DNA from: Gossypium raimondii
Taxonomy: Eukaryota; Streptophyta; Magnoliopsida; Malvales; Malvaceae
DNA: 64,000 nt
Direction: 5' to 3'
NCBI RefSeq assembly: GCF_025698545.1
Contig: NC_068569.1
Location: 26,102,001-26,166,000, forward strand
The notes beneath the pieces were generated by a model. The model saw nothing but the letters and a program-made list of their open reading frames with translations. It was not told the origin of the DNA and did not search any database. Both the position numbers and the translations under genes were made by a program. Numbering within the stretch: the first letter of the stretch is position 1; each line of letters begins with the position of its first letter. Positions 39,684-51,321 of this stretch are shown piece after piece.

Positions 39684-40489
39684 AACTCACTCCACTTTTG
39701 ATTGTTACTTTTCATCAAAAACTTCATTTTATAGGCCACGGAAGCTCTTTACTTCCTTTCAATTTTTATTATTTGGTTTTTGAAATTTAAAATTCTTTTA
39801 AATTTTTATTTTTATTATCTTATCATTTAGTTTTTGAAATTTGAAATTATTAATTGAGATAATAATGTTGTTTTTATCCTTTGTTTTTTTTAGGAAAAAT
39901 CCATTTCAACTAAATTTGTAATTTGTCTTTTCTCTCTTTATACAAATATTGGCTTTAAAAGATTCTTCATTATTATCTTTTATATACATACATCATGTTG
40001 CGATATCACGGGGTTGTTGCAACACTAGGTTCTCAGATTGCTCATGTCGCGACATTTTGTGACCAGTGTCACGACCCTGAGTCTTCTTTTACTAAATAAG
40101 TCAAAACTCTTTTATTTTTGTGTTAAGATCAATACCACATAATCCCACAAATGTACATCAATCAATTTAAATCTATATAATACTTCAATTTATCAACTAA
40201 AATTTCATTAATTCATTGTATAACAATTATCGCTTAATGTCCCAACAATCTCTTTTAAACTTCTTTTATGTATTAGCAATTTCATCACTTGTAACATCTT
40301 CTTAGCATTACAAATCTTCTATTATTTTCCTCTTCCTCCTCTCCATTCCACATCCTATATGTACATGTATATATATGAGAATCTTTGGCTTTTAGTATAG
40401 CATGCCTATATGTAATATTAATTATTCTTTTACTAATTACCTTATAGTACTCTTAACAAAGTTGTCTACTTAGCAACAATCACTAAATC
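39684..40489. other. Promoter side of the ECA1-like gene and spacer
   Basis: AT-rich sequence without coding motifs. A short less AT-rich patch near 40000-40080 (TGTTGCGATATCACG..., TGTCGCGACATTTTG) looks retrotransposon-derived and may be the outer part of the LTR remnant that follows. Confidence 0.45.
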
Positions 40490-41959
40490 ATTTTTATCTT
40501 GACCTAAAAAAATCAAAATTAAGATAGCCAGTTGTTTTTGAAACTAACTCAAAATTTCAGAATTTAGTTTAAAGTAGATTAATACCAATTTTTCTTCAAA
40601 TCTTCCCATGTTCTACTGCTATGCAGTTTTGACCCTTCTCTACTAAATATTATTTATCTTTCTGTACAAAATTCGTATAACATTTCCATTTATTTCTCTT
40701 GAATTAGACTCACCAAGATCTTTAGACATATAAAGTTCATCTCCTAAATATTTTTATAGAAGTTTTAATGATTTTTCAAAGTCAAAATAGGGATCTTAAA
40801 ATCCATTTGACCTTGTCTCACTACAATGCATGTATCTCATTCAATACAATCTCAGTGCTTGCATTGTTTCTTTCACACAAAACTAGATTCATTAAAATTT
40901 AATTCTACACTTGGTTCATCATTTAACTCATCTTCTGCATTTTTTGGTGAATTTTTAAAGTTAAGCTACTGTTATTATCTAGAAACTATTTTAGTGATAA
41001 TATTTACTTTTCCGTGATTTTTGTATTAACTTTCATTTAAACATACATAATCATTATACTTTTGATATCATATTCATTTATTTACATTGAAACTTCTCAT
41101 AATACAAATCATGTTCTTCTCTTTCACTTGAAAACTTAGTGTTTCTATATATCATATTTCAATTAAAATTCACATATCATACATTTTATTCATAAAATAT
41201 TTAACTCAGCTCATAGAAATACCAGTAAAGTTAATATGAGAACTTACCTCTTTTGACAATAATTTTTTTCTCTTTTGCTTCTCTTCCATTTCTTTCTCAA
41301 CTTCATCACTATCCTTCTCTTTTCCTTTAATTTTCTTAACTTCCATATCGTAATTTCTTGCTTATAAATTCTGGAACATACTCTCTAGGATCTCTACTTC
41401 ATCTTTCCGATTTGCTTCCTATGGAATTTTTCAAAGAAAATGAGAACTTCTCCCCTTTTATAATGGTGCTGGCGACGTTGGAGTATGGAGAGTATGAAGG
41501 AATTTCTTCATATTTCCATACAAATATATCCTTTAATTTAATTAATTAAAATATTAAAATATCTTATAATAAAATATTCCATCAATTATATTTCAATACC
41601 TAAATTCAACAATTATTATATTTCAATATCTTATATTGATTGAGAAATGGTCATTTTGCCCTTGTAATCACTCAACATTCACTTTGGTGTCATTTCCCAC
41701 TTTTGGTAAAATTTTAATTTAGCCCCTTTAGGGAATTTCCACTTTTGGTCATTCAATTTTTCCATATTTATGTTTTAACCCCATAAATTTTAAATATTTA
41801 CATTAAAACCACAACACACTTTCATATGTTTACGATTTAGTCCATATCTTAAATTAATAAGTCACATCATACTTCTTGATTTAACTTTCTTAAGTATCTC
41901 ATGACATTTACTTATACCTTATTTTATTAAGAAGACTAAGATGTTTTTGAAATGTTACA
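40490..41959. mobile_element. Diverged gypsy LTR remnant
   Basis: This stretch is recognisably related to 9390-10900 of the solo LTR. Shared blocks occur in the same order: CTGTATGACAGTTCTGACCC versus CTGCTATGCAGTTTTGACCC, then CTGTACA, ATTAGACTCA..., ACATATAAA, and GATTTTTCAAAGTCA followed by a TTTGACCTTGTCTCAC phrase. It ends near GTTACA. I could not fix the left end or a target duplication, so it is a partial or old copy. Confidence 0.65.
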
Positions 41960-42205
41960 TTTCTTTCCTTTAAAAATATCGCGTTCGAAATTTTTCTTAA
42001 TTCGGTAGTCATCTTTAATTTTCTGTCACTTTCGTTTTCCTTTTATCACTTACTCTTACCCTTACTCATTTAATAACAATACCAATATTAATACTAACTA
42101 AGTTAATGGTTGAACCAAATATCCAAATCAAAATTAATCATGCAAAATGTCGTGAAATTAACTGAATAAATAAATTCAACATTCATCATGCAAATCAGTT
42201 TACAC

Positions 42206-42526
42206 TAGAGTTGTTCATGGGCCGGGCCGGGTTCGGGCCGTGTCCTAGGCCCGGGTCGGCCTGACCCATTTTTTTAATAAACACCAAAAATTTATTTTAA
42301 AAATAAAAAATAAAAAAAATATTTTAAATTTAAAAAAATAAAAAAATATATTTATTATATTCGGGCTGGGTCGGGCCGGGCTCGGGGCCAAAAAAGTGGT
42401 GCCCGAAAACGGGTCTCGTTTTTTTTTCCAAACCCATATTTCGAGCCTATATTTTTACTTGAACCCTCCCATAATTCGGGAGGGCCGTCGGGCCGAGCCG
42501 GGCCTCCCGGTCCATGAACACCTCTA
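42206..42526. mobile_element. hAT-like MITE with GGCCGGGCC-rich ends
   Basis: The 321-bp element has terminal inverted repeats TAGAGTTGTTCATGG / CCATGAACACCTCTA and a perfect 8-bp target duplication GTTTACAC (42198-42205 and 42527-42534), as hAT transposases make. Just inside each end lie GC-rich blocks (GGGCCGGGCCGGGTTCGGGC and inverse relatives), and the middle is nearly pure A/T. It is non-coding and needs a transposase supplied elsewhere. Confidence 0.9.
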
Positions 42527-42534
42527 GTTTACAC

Positions 42535-43793
42535 CTCACCTACCCCTCCCGTTTTGCAAGCAAACTAAATTGAGGAAATTATTAAAATTGATTTTTTAAT
42601 GCATTAATTGCTTATTATCCTACCCCCATTCACGTTTTCCTAAAGCAAATCTCACTATCTCAATGATAGATAATAAAAATAAAGCAAATTAAGTCAAAGA
42701 AATTACTAATTTCTTTTTATTGGCAAAAAACCCCCACTTCCACCTTTTTTAAGCAAAGAATCTAAAAAAAAGCAAAGAATTACAGACTGAAGTAACCATT
42801 TTTCTGCTAACTCTTCATCTTTTCACCTACTGAAGAAAAGGAAAAAAAACCTTTTCTCAAAACAATAACCTAAAGTGCTCTGTGCCACCGTTATTCTCTA
42901 TTGTCAGTGCCGTCATCTCCGATTGAGAAGGCCACCAAATCGGGCACCGATGCTTTCTGAACTCACATTGAAATGTAATGTTGTCAAAATTGCGACATCG
43001 TCACATCGATAATAATACTAATAGTGAAAGATGACAATAGGACTAAATTGGAATTGAAGACATGAAGTATAATTTGACCATTAATATTTAAATTAGAAAA
43101 GTGGATCTAATAAAAAGATTTGCAAATGTAAGAGGACCAAAGTAGAAGTAAGAGATCAAAGAATTTATGATGAATAAATAATAACATATGAGGAATGTGT
43201 TTTAGAGTATAGTTTTTTTTGGTGAATTATAATAATAAGGTAAAGTCTAAACAACAAGCATAATTAATGTGACTCAAACTTAGGTTTCACTTGAGACGGT
43301 GAACACCTCAACCATTAGACCATTACATGAAATTTTAGAGTATAGTAACATATAGAAATGTTGGCAAGATATATTAGTAACATATCCCATGCATAAAATG
43401 CTTAAATAAGTGATAATAGAAGGAACTAAAATTTAACATTACAATTTTGTTTCACTAATAAGTTAAGTGATAAAAATTGAATCAAGTATAGAATAATGGG
43501 CTTAGGCTTTGGGTTTTAACTTGTAATTGGGCTTACAATTGTGTTTCATTAATAAAATAGGTCAGTAAGCACAATTACAAATTAAAACTAAAAAATTAAG
43601 TGAATGATGGGCTTAAAAATTAATTAGCCCAAAATCAAGTTGAAACATAAAAAATGCCTTATCCAAAGAACAAAATTAGAAGTTAAAACCAAAAGCCCAA
43701 TTAAGAAAAAAAAGTTGGCCCAATCGTGTGTCAACCCAAAATTCCTCTAGAACAATTTTAATTGAAATAACAAGTTGAACCGTCTATTGAAGA
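42535..43793. other. Spacer with decayed repeats
   Basis: AT-rich, without open coding motifs. A short tRNA-like phrase on the minus strand near 43270-43330 is too weak to call. Phrases around 43500-43720 (GGGCTTA, AAGCCCAATTAAG) recur but give no element ends. Confidence 0.5.
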
Positions 43794-43901
43794 TGTAACA
43801 CCCTAGATTTTGGGTTAAAGGTTTTGAGGTTTGAAGTAAGGGTCAGTGAGTAGGTTGAACAATTGGGTTGATTTTTGCGTTCTAATGTCAGAATGAGCTT
43901 G

Positions 43902-43956
43902 TTGGTACAGTGGTTGGAAGTGTGTTAGTTTACTTTTGGATCTCGGGTTTGAATCC
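43902..43956 (+). repeat. tRNA-like pol III box pair
   Basis: An A-box-like TTGGTACAGTGGTTGG (43902-43917) and a B-box-like GGGTTTGAATCC (43945-43956) occur at tRNA-like spacing inside the LTR-derived region. No intact cloverleaf follows, so this is a tRNA-derived repeat rather than a tRNA gene. Confidence 0.4.
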
Positions 43957-44569
43957 TCATGTGTGTTAGAGAAGAATTGGTTTTATTCGAATTTTGGTTT
44001 AAGTTATGTTTTGATTTTGAGTTAAATTATTTAAGTAATTGTTATTTTATTTTTTTAATTTTTTTAAAAAGGAAGTTGTTCTCATAAAACAAATATCACG
44101 TTTTTTTTCCATTACACTCTTTTCACGTTCTTCTCTTTCTGTTTCCCAAATTTTTAGAATTTTGTTGGGGTTCCTTCCGTTCTTCAATTCTTTTCTTATT
44201 CTTTTTAGTTTCTACATATATGTTACTTGCCGATTGGTCAAGGGTTAGTCGTCTTCGTGTGTTCCGTCTAATTGCTTTTTAAATTGGGTTTTCGAACGAT
44301 TTAGTGGGAGCGAATCATCAATCTTGGCACCAGGGTTTCAATTTAAGGTGCGTGTTCTTAAACTATTTAATTTCGCTATCGAATTACTGGCAGATTTTGT
44401 GGAATTCGACAATTTCTTGTGTGTTTCTGAATTAAGTAGTTAGAGGTTGAATTGATAATGAAATGTATGATCTCCAATTGGTTTCGGTGTGTGATTTCAG
44501 TACTGTAGATGTTAGGGATTGATTTGCTGAGGAAAATCATGATTTTTGGCATGTTTCGGTATGGTTTCG

Positions 44570-44965
44570 TGACCACACGGGTGGCCATACGAGCATGTGC
44601 CGCACACGGGCAATCCACACAGCGATGTGCAATTGGGAAATTAGGGTTTTCGATGATTTTTGGTGCCACACGGCCATGTGACTACTATTTGGGGATTTTG
44701 TCAATTTTCACACAGACGTGTGCCTTGGACACATGGCCGTGTCCTTTAGCCACACGGGCGTGTGATATTTCTATATAGCCGTGTCTACTCTGCTATTTAT
44801 TTTGGCACTTTTGGATAGTGAGTTATACGGGCTACTCACACGGCCATGCAACTCGGACACACGGGCGTGTGCTTCTTGCACATAGGCGTGTGTCCCTTTC
44901 ACATGGCCATGTTGACCTTCATACGATCTAGATCCTTCCACACAGTAGGGGCACACGGCCGTGTG
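44570..44965. repeat. Cluster of CACACGGGCGTGTG-type palindromes
   Basis: About a dozen short, mostly imperfect palindromes of the type CACACGGSCRTGTG occur within 400 bases, including CCACACGGGCGTGTG near 44752 and GCACACGGCCGTGTGG near 44951. They are spaced irregularly, unlike a tandem array. Similar phrases are common in cotton gypsy LTRs as I remember them. Confidence 0.75.
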
Positions 44966-45185
44966 GCCTTGTTTCACAGATTTTTATTTTGAGTTATAAA
45001 CTGTCTGTTTTGTACTTCTGTGTAATTCGACCCTCGGTTAAGCCTTAGTAAGTATGTTTGGGACTCGGTTAAGTTTGGGTTCGTGTATGTCTGTGCATTT
45101 ATGAGCTTTAATTTAATTGTTCGTTTATGTGATGAATAAGTTTGAGTTTGTTGTTGTTATCATAACTGAGTATTGGAGTGCAAGG

Positions 45186-45827
45186 TAGGGGTGTTGATTC
45201 GGTTAACCGACCCAAAATAACATTAACCGAATTAACCGACCTTTCAAAATTTTTAACCGTTAACCGAACCGAAAATTTTTCAAAAAAATTAACCGAACCG
45301 AAATTTTTTCGGTTAATTCAGTTGGTTAACTGAATTAACTGAAAATTATATATATATATTATTTTTGGTTAAAAATTAACCGAATTAACCGAATTACCTG
45401 AATTAACCGAATTAACCGGATTACCTGAATTAACCGAATTGAATCACTACATAATTAAATTATTTTTAGACTTTAGACTTTAGTTTTAGTTTTAGTTTTA
45501 GAATTTTATTTTTATTTATTAAATTATTTGTAATTTTTATGATTGGGTTGGGTTGGGTAATTGGATTGGGTTGAATACTTGGGTTTGGATTGGGTTTAGG
45601 TGAATAGTGGGCCTATTTATATATTATAATTTTATTTATTAATTTTTTCGGTTAAACCGAAAAAATTCGGTTAACCGACCGGTTTCGAACCGAATTAACA
45701 ATTAACCGAAAAATCAAAAAATAATTAATCGACTCCCGACCTAAAAAATTTGGTTAACCGACCGATTAACCGAATTTGGTCGGTTAACCGAATTTTTTCG
45801 GTTTTACCCAAATTTTGCACACCCCTA
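45186..45827. mobile_element. hAT-like MITE rich in TTAACCGA words
   Basis: The 642-bp element starts TAGGGGTGTTGATTCGGTTA and ends ...TGCACACCCCTA, with a perfect 8-bp target duplication GTGCAAGG (45178-45185 and 45828-45835). The arms are long runs of TTAACCGAA and its inverse TTCGGTTAA, so the whole element can fold into a long hairpin. The middle (about 45470-45640) is AT-rich. It is non-coding and inserted in the LTR-derived region. Confidence 0.9.
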
Positions 45828-46556
45828 GTGCAAGGGCAATCAAATCTGAATCTGTTCAATTGGAAACATGAATGTCTCTTTCTGTATGTTTGTCTGCATA
45901 CTGTGTGTATTACTGCATTAGCATGAAAATTTTGGGATTTGGTTATAGAGATAAGGAAGCTAATTTGGCAGTTTTAACTGCAATATTTATGTACAGCAGT
46001 TTACCGCACTATACTATACATATGCTAGCTTAGCTGCATATTGTTATTTTAGTGGCTTAGTTCCACATTGTGGTGTGTAGGGTGGATGAACCTATTATGG
46101 TTCTATGTGGTGTGCAGGGTAGACGGGCCAGCCCTTATGTGGTGTGCAATGTAGACGAAGTGGTGTTTGGTTGGTGGGGTGGGATCTTTGACTTGTTGCA
46201 TTTATTTTGTATCTGAAAATAAGTTTGTTTGTGTGAATGTTTGGTTATTGGCAATATGGTTAATGCGTTATAATGTGTTCTGATTATTACGTATAGTTGG
46301 GACGTCGTTTCTGTGGTTTGGTATGATCTGAGAATATTTTGGTATTTTGAATTACTGGTTTGAGTTTTTGTAAGTGGTTTTTTATACATATATGGTTTTG
46401 GAATATTGATGTGTTACTATGTCTTTTTCCATCTGTTTATGTTTTGGACTCACACTGAGCTCGCATAGCTCATCCCTTTAGTTTCTCCCTTTCAGGAAAA
46501 TTTCGTGTTTGAAGCTAGACTCGACGGCCAGAGGTCTCAGAAATAATGTTAAAATA

Positions 46557-47069
46557 ACTATATAACTTGGAAGGACCTGTTATCTTAACAATATTTATAA
46601 TGCATGCATTCTTCCCATCATTTCTTCTATACCTATCTTCAGTAAAAGCAAATAATGTTTTGAACACATTTCATCTACCATGTGTGTTTGCATTTCTATA
46701 CCCATCATGTAGTAGCAATTGGATCTCTCTTATTGTCAAGAAGCTTAGCAAATATTATACAATTTATTGAAGACAATTTGTGGGCTTATGATTTGGATTG
46801 AGAAAAAGGCAATATGTGCATGTCACAATCTTTTTTTTTAATTCAGCGGGGTAGACAACTACACACTATTAAGGAGACACTTAGAAAGATTTATTAAATT
46901 TTTGTCGATGTTAATAAATGACTAAACTGCTTTAACTTTTGATCCAATTAATTTTAAATACTTGTCTTACAATATTTGATTTATCTTTATGTTTTTGTCA
47001 AAATATTAACTTCAAGAACTCTACTCATTTAAGATTACAAGTTAAAGTTAAAAATAACTTGGAATGACC
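46557..47069. other. Unassigned spacer
   Basis: No gene or terminal repeat was recognised. A 67-codon open frame at 46567-46770 shows no motif and is not supported as a gene. Confidence 0.5.
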
Positions 47070-47699
47070 TGTTAGTAAAAATCTTTGGTGAGGAAAATCT
47101 CGAACACACGAATGGAACTCGAATAGAAAGGAAGAAATAGGACAAGGCTCCAAGGCGTGTATCAAGCCACCATCTTTAAAGTTATATTCGCCCCCACCTA
47201 TCTTCGGTGTGCAAATGAGTCCAAGCAAATTAACCTCGAGAATACAATGAAGCCAATGACTATTTGCGTTTTTCACTGACGAGAATAGTTCATTACGCAC
47301 TGAGCAATGTATAACAAGAAACTCAATTTCTACAATGGACTTCTGCAGTAATATTTTATAGAATAATCTAATAATATTAGAAAATGAAGGAAGGAAAGAA
47401 AGAATATTAGAATTTGTTTGTGTGTTTTCCAAATGAAATCCCATTCCTATTTATAGGAATTTTCATGTCTCTTCATAGAGACATCTTTCAATAGGTTTTT
47501 TTGAATAATAATGTCTTTAAAATAAACACATAATTATTCATTTAATATTATAACTATTTAAATAATATAATTTTTGATTAATATTATTTAAATAGTTATA
47601 ATTCTTTTTCAAAAAAAATAAATAATATAACTTTTGATTAGTTACACCTATTCATTTATAGTTATTGGAACACTATAAATATTTGAAAATATTCCAACA
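47070..47699 (-). repeat. 3' LTR of the copia element
   Basis: The 630-bp repeat has TG...CA ends (+ strand TGTTAGTAAAAATC ... ATTCCAACA). It matches 62462-63010 along its length, apart from a stretch of about 90 bp of AT-rich sequence (near 47560-47650) that the other copy lacks. The open frame across it is an effect of the repeat, not a gene. Confidence 0.9.
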
Positions 47700-48249
47700 A
47701 TCTCCTCCAATTTTCAAAATATTTAGATTTTGATATTCTTGGAAATCAATTTGCATAATTGAAGGTACCTTACGATTGAACCTTTACTTAGTGAAAACAT
47801 GTTAAAGTTACTCGAAATTGCATGGTAGACTAAGCTTTGAACCAACTATTCCATTTGATTAACCGAACACATCTCACACAATGATTTCAATATCGGTCAA
47901 TGCATAGTATCTAGGGACACTATTATGGCATGTGTCTGTGTCCTCTTTTCATGAGTGCTGTCAGAGCCAAACCAGTGAGCTCCTAGAAGTGGCCACACTT
48001 CCACTCACATAGGTAGATCCTATCAAAAGTATTCCCGTAATTATAACACTCTAACATATTTATGTTATGGGTCCATTAAGAGTACATTACTCATCATTCC
48101 CTTATCATTACGGGTACCTAGCACTTTAATCTTAGGATGGATTTATTTATAGTGCAAACAGTCACATACTAATGATGTACTTTGTCTCATTGAACTCAAG
48201 GTTTGACGCTATACCAAGCATTGAGTCGAGTTTCCATCATGGGTGACTC

Positions 48250-48436
48250 TAATTAATGGGCTTGAGTCCCATCCCTTTTGAGGTCCTTTTTATTGCATCT
48301 CTAGCATGACTTTTTGTCAAAGGATCACCAAATTTTCACTTGACCTCACATAATTAATAGTGATCACTCCATCAGAGATTAATTATCGGACATAACTATG
48401 TCTTAATCCAATGTGTCTAGACTTTCCATTATATAC
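48250..48436 (-). pseudogene. Copia RNase H C-terminus and pol end
   Basis: On the minus strand this reads VYNGKSRHIGLRHS, the C-terminal RNase H motif of copia polyproteins, followed after a stop or frame change by sequence resembling the end of pol (ENLADPLTKSL-like). It is the downstream half of the gene split by the CACTA element; the upstream half is at 61406-62307. Removing the insertion and one TTG restores the frame across the site. Confidence 0.82.
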
Positions 48437-48462
48437 TTGCACTACACCAAAACAGGCTTTTA

Positions 48463-49120
48463 GCGGCGCTTTTTTAGGCCTTTAGCGGCGTTTTTTAGCG
48501 CCGCAAATACTTTTAGCGGCGTTTTGAAAAGCGCCGCAACAGAAGTCGCTAATGACTGCGCCGCTAACTTTAGCGGCGTTTGTAGAAATAAACGCCGCTA
48601 AAGGTATTGGTCTATAGCGGCGCTTCAAGCACAAACGCCGCTGAAGACTCAGACCTTTAGCAGCGCTTTAGTGGAAGCGCCGCTAAAGATTAGGGTCTTT
48701 AGCAGTGTTTTTGCGAGAAGCGTCGCTAAAGATTAGGGTCTTTAGCGGCACTTTTCCCACAAACGCCGCAAAAGACCCTGATTTGTAGCGGCGCTTTTCC
48801 CACAAATGCCGCAAAAGACCCTGATCTGTAGCGGTGCTTTTCCCACAAACGCTGCAAAAGACCCTGATCTGTAGCGGCGCTTTTCCCACAAATGCTGCAA
48901 AAGACCCTGATCTGTAGCGGCGCTTCGACCACAAACGCCACTAAAGAACCAAATCTTTAGCGGCGCTTCCCCCACAAACACCGCTAAAGACCATGATCTT
49001 TAGTGGCGCTTTTTCCACAAACGCCGCTAAAGACCCTTATCTTTAGCGGCGCTTTTATCAAAAACGCCGCTAAAGGCCAACACCTTTAGTGGCGTTTTTT
49101 AAAAAAACGCCACTAAATTT
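48463..49120. repeat. Left subterminal hairpin array of the CACTA element
   Basis: The motif TTTAGCGGCGTTTT and its inverse AAAACGCCGCTAAA alternate about every 25-60 bases, so neighbouring copies can pair as hairpins. From about 48735 to 48960 the pattern settles into a tandem repeat of 43 bp, with units beginning GATCTGTAGCGGCGCTTTTC. In Spm elements subterminal repeats of this kind bind TnpA; here that role is inferred from position. Confidence 0.9.
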
Positions 49121-49540
49121 GGCAGATTTGTAAAATAAATTTTTTTATATTTTCAGCCCTCCTGTAAAAACAAATCAGAATAATCATATCTAAACCAGCC
49201 AAAAGTAATAAATCTATAGATCAATAAATAATATAATAAATATCAATAAATAAAATAAAATTCGTATTATTCTTACAAAAATTTTAAAAGTAAAAAAATG
49301 ATAATTAAAAGTCAAAATTGAAGTATATTTACACGATAGTCTAAGACGGTATTTGCATCTTTGAAACATCTTCATCATACTCTGAAGGCTCTGCTGAGTT
49401 CATCAAACTTTGACGCTCTTCTGCTCCTCACTGCAGACTTTTACTTCCATCGCTATAGCTTCGCTTCCCTTGCTTTGCAGCACATGCTTCTCTCTCGTTG
49501 CTGTCACTCTCTGCTTCTCTTGCTACCGCATCGCTTTAAG

Positions 49541-51193
49541 TCATTCTTTGAGTTCTTCATACTTTCGTTGAACCTCAGCTTCTCTCGCTGCTGCATCTGC
49601 TTTAAGTTGTAGCTGGAGTTCTTCATATCTTTTTTGAACCTCAGCTTCTCTCGATGTTGCCTCCGCTTTAAGTTGTGTAATTTGCTCAGTTGTTGTCGCT
49701 TGCATTTGAGCCATCTGGTCTCTTAACCTCTGAACTTGACTTTCACTTCGACTCAAGGCATATATTGTTGCGAGCTAGATCCAAAATATTGGGATAGGTT
49801 AACAAAAGATCCTTGAAATCGAACCCGACCATACCTTTCAGGACCCAAAACTTCAGTGATAATCCGGTTATCAATGTCGTCAATATGAACAGAACTATCA
49901 CTGGAAGCAATCGCCAGACTCACCTTTTTATCCTTTAATTTTTCCTAAAAATAAATCACATAGTTAGGAGCATAATATATATTAAAAACCCAATGCAACA
50001 TAACTTAACAATATTTGCATTACAATAAATGAAATAAACCATTAGAAAATAAACACTATAAATAATTAAAACAAGTGAAATTGTATTAAGCAAACGTACC
50101 ATAATTTCTGCAGCTTCAGGAGTCATAGGGTTTCCATCTTTCTTCCTATGTATAATGTCAAAAAGTTGAAGGCGTCCAACTTTTTGACCGGACGACAGTT
50201 CCTACAATACAATAGTAAAAATATTAATTGATAGAAAGTAATAAATATCTGCCAATATTAAAAAATTCAAAATACCTCTGCATGAGCTACACACGCAAAA
50301 CTTTTCGACCCAGCTGTGTGAGTGAATTTTTGTTGTTGCCTACTATTTTTTCCAACTCGTTCACGATCCTATATTATGAAATTATTAGTACGTTAATTAG
50401 GAAATACTATACACCAAAATAATTACAAAATTTTATAAGTTACACATACTTCTCCTTTCTTCGAAGTCCAAAATCTAACGACCTCTTCCCACTGGTACCT
50501 CAGCATTCCCGGCAGGACATTTTGTAATCTCTCGTCGAGTGTTGTTTTTGTCTTAAAATAGTCTTTCTTTAAAGTGCTCTTATGGTCTCTCCATCTTTTT
50601 CCCAATGCCTTCTTTACATAAGCATCGGAGACCTCTAGAGCAAATCTCGCCTACAAAAAACACAACTTAAGAAAGTAAATGTAAACAAAACTTAAACCCA
50701 AGTATTATAAATGACATACACGTTTTGTTACCTCAATGTTATCGAGAGCTTGGTTCTTGTTACTCTCGGCACTTTATGCCATGACTCAAGTTAATTGGCA
50801 ACATATTTGCATTCCGTGCTAGAATGCCCATGTATCCTGCTAAAAGCGAGCTTCGATCCAACAGGCTAACCAAAGCTATTCTGGATACTTGGACACGCCG
50901 ATCGGATCTAGCTCAGATAAATCGCTTTCGATCAGACGTCCGCGAACTCTCCGCGTCCTACCAGTTTCATCTGAAAAATAAAAGTATTGTAATATACGAA
51001 ATTTAAAAAAAAATAAACAAGAAGTCAACACACATGTAAATTAAATGTTAAATTACTTTGAACTTCTATAGGTTCCTCAGGTGTAACCGGAACATTCGAA
51101 GATCCAATAGCAGTCTATTGTTCAGTGCTGTTTGTTTCCGCCGAGTTTGGAGTACCTTGAACAATGCGGTGCGATCGTACTTTCCTTCTAGGC
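49541..51193 (-). pseudogene. TnpA-like gene (Transposase_24 family), broken
   Basis: This is the second transposase gene of the CACTA element. The start (MPRRKVRSHRIVQGTP) lies at 51193. The conserved core is at 50640-50423 (KRWRDHKSTLKKDYFK, then LRYQWEEVVRFW), and a second block is near 50200-49800 (TPEAAEIMEKLKDKK). The C-terminus (49756-49541) is a repeated, coiled-coil-like stretch (KRYEELQLQLKADAAAREAEV) ending at 49541. Probable introns separate these blocks. A TAG near 51115 interrupts the first exon and other frame changes follow. Known for En/Spm: TnpA binds subterminal repeats and brings the ends together. The exon borders were not all resolved. Confidence 0.8.
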
Positions 51194-51321
51194 ATTTTAT
51201 CTGCAATACAAATAAATTAGTTGAAAACTTTGTATACAATTACAACAATAATATCATATATAAAATAGTTGAAATATCTTCATTCGTAAATATAATTAGA
51301 TAATGGTAAAAGCTTACTACA

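Larger units (their letters stand above)
43794..46556 (+). mobile_element. Gypsy LTR-derived region, 3' end not resolved
   Basis: The block begins TGTAACACCCTAG, the start expected of a cotton gypsy LTR, and contains a dense set of CACACGG(C/G)CGTGTG-type palindromes (44570-44965). Near its end it has GGACTCACACTGAGCTCGCA, a phrase I associate with cotton gypsy LTRs. It carries a MITE insertion (45186-45827) and a tRNA-like head (43902-43956). No second LTR or polyprotein is seen. Without the MITE and one target duplication the LTR part is about 2.1 kb. The 3' limit is uncertain. Confidence 0.6.

Noticed and set aside
43270..43330. tRNA gene on the minus strand
   Set aside because: Only an A-box-like phrase is clear. 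The B box is poor and no cloverleaf can be drawn.
46567..46770. Small gene of 67 codons
   Set aside because: No domain, signal peptide or splice signal was found, and it lies between transposon remnants.
47025..47444. Gene of 139 codons
   Set aside because: Most of it lies in the copia LTR and the same frame recurs in the other LTR.
48735..48960. Regular 43-bp repeats resembling a CRISPR array
   Set aside because: The units are contiguous with no unique spacers, lie within a plant transposon, and form the subterminal array of a CACTA element.
48683..48981. Three overlapping minus-strand open frames rich in repeated Gly/Ala/Cys phrases
   Set aside because: They are readings of the 43-bp tandem repeat. 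Because 43 is not a multiple of 3, each frame cycles through the same words. There is no start context, domain or splice support.
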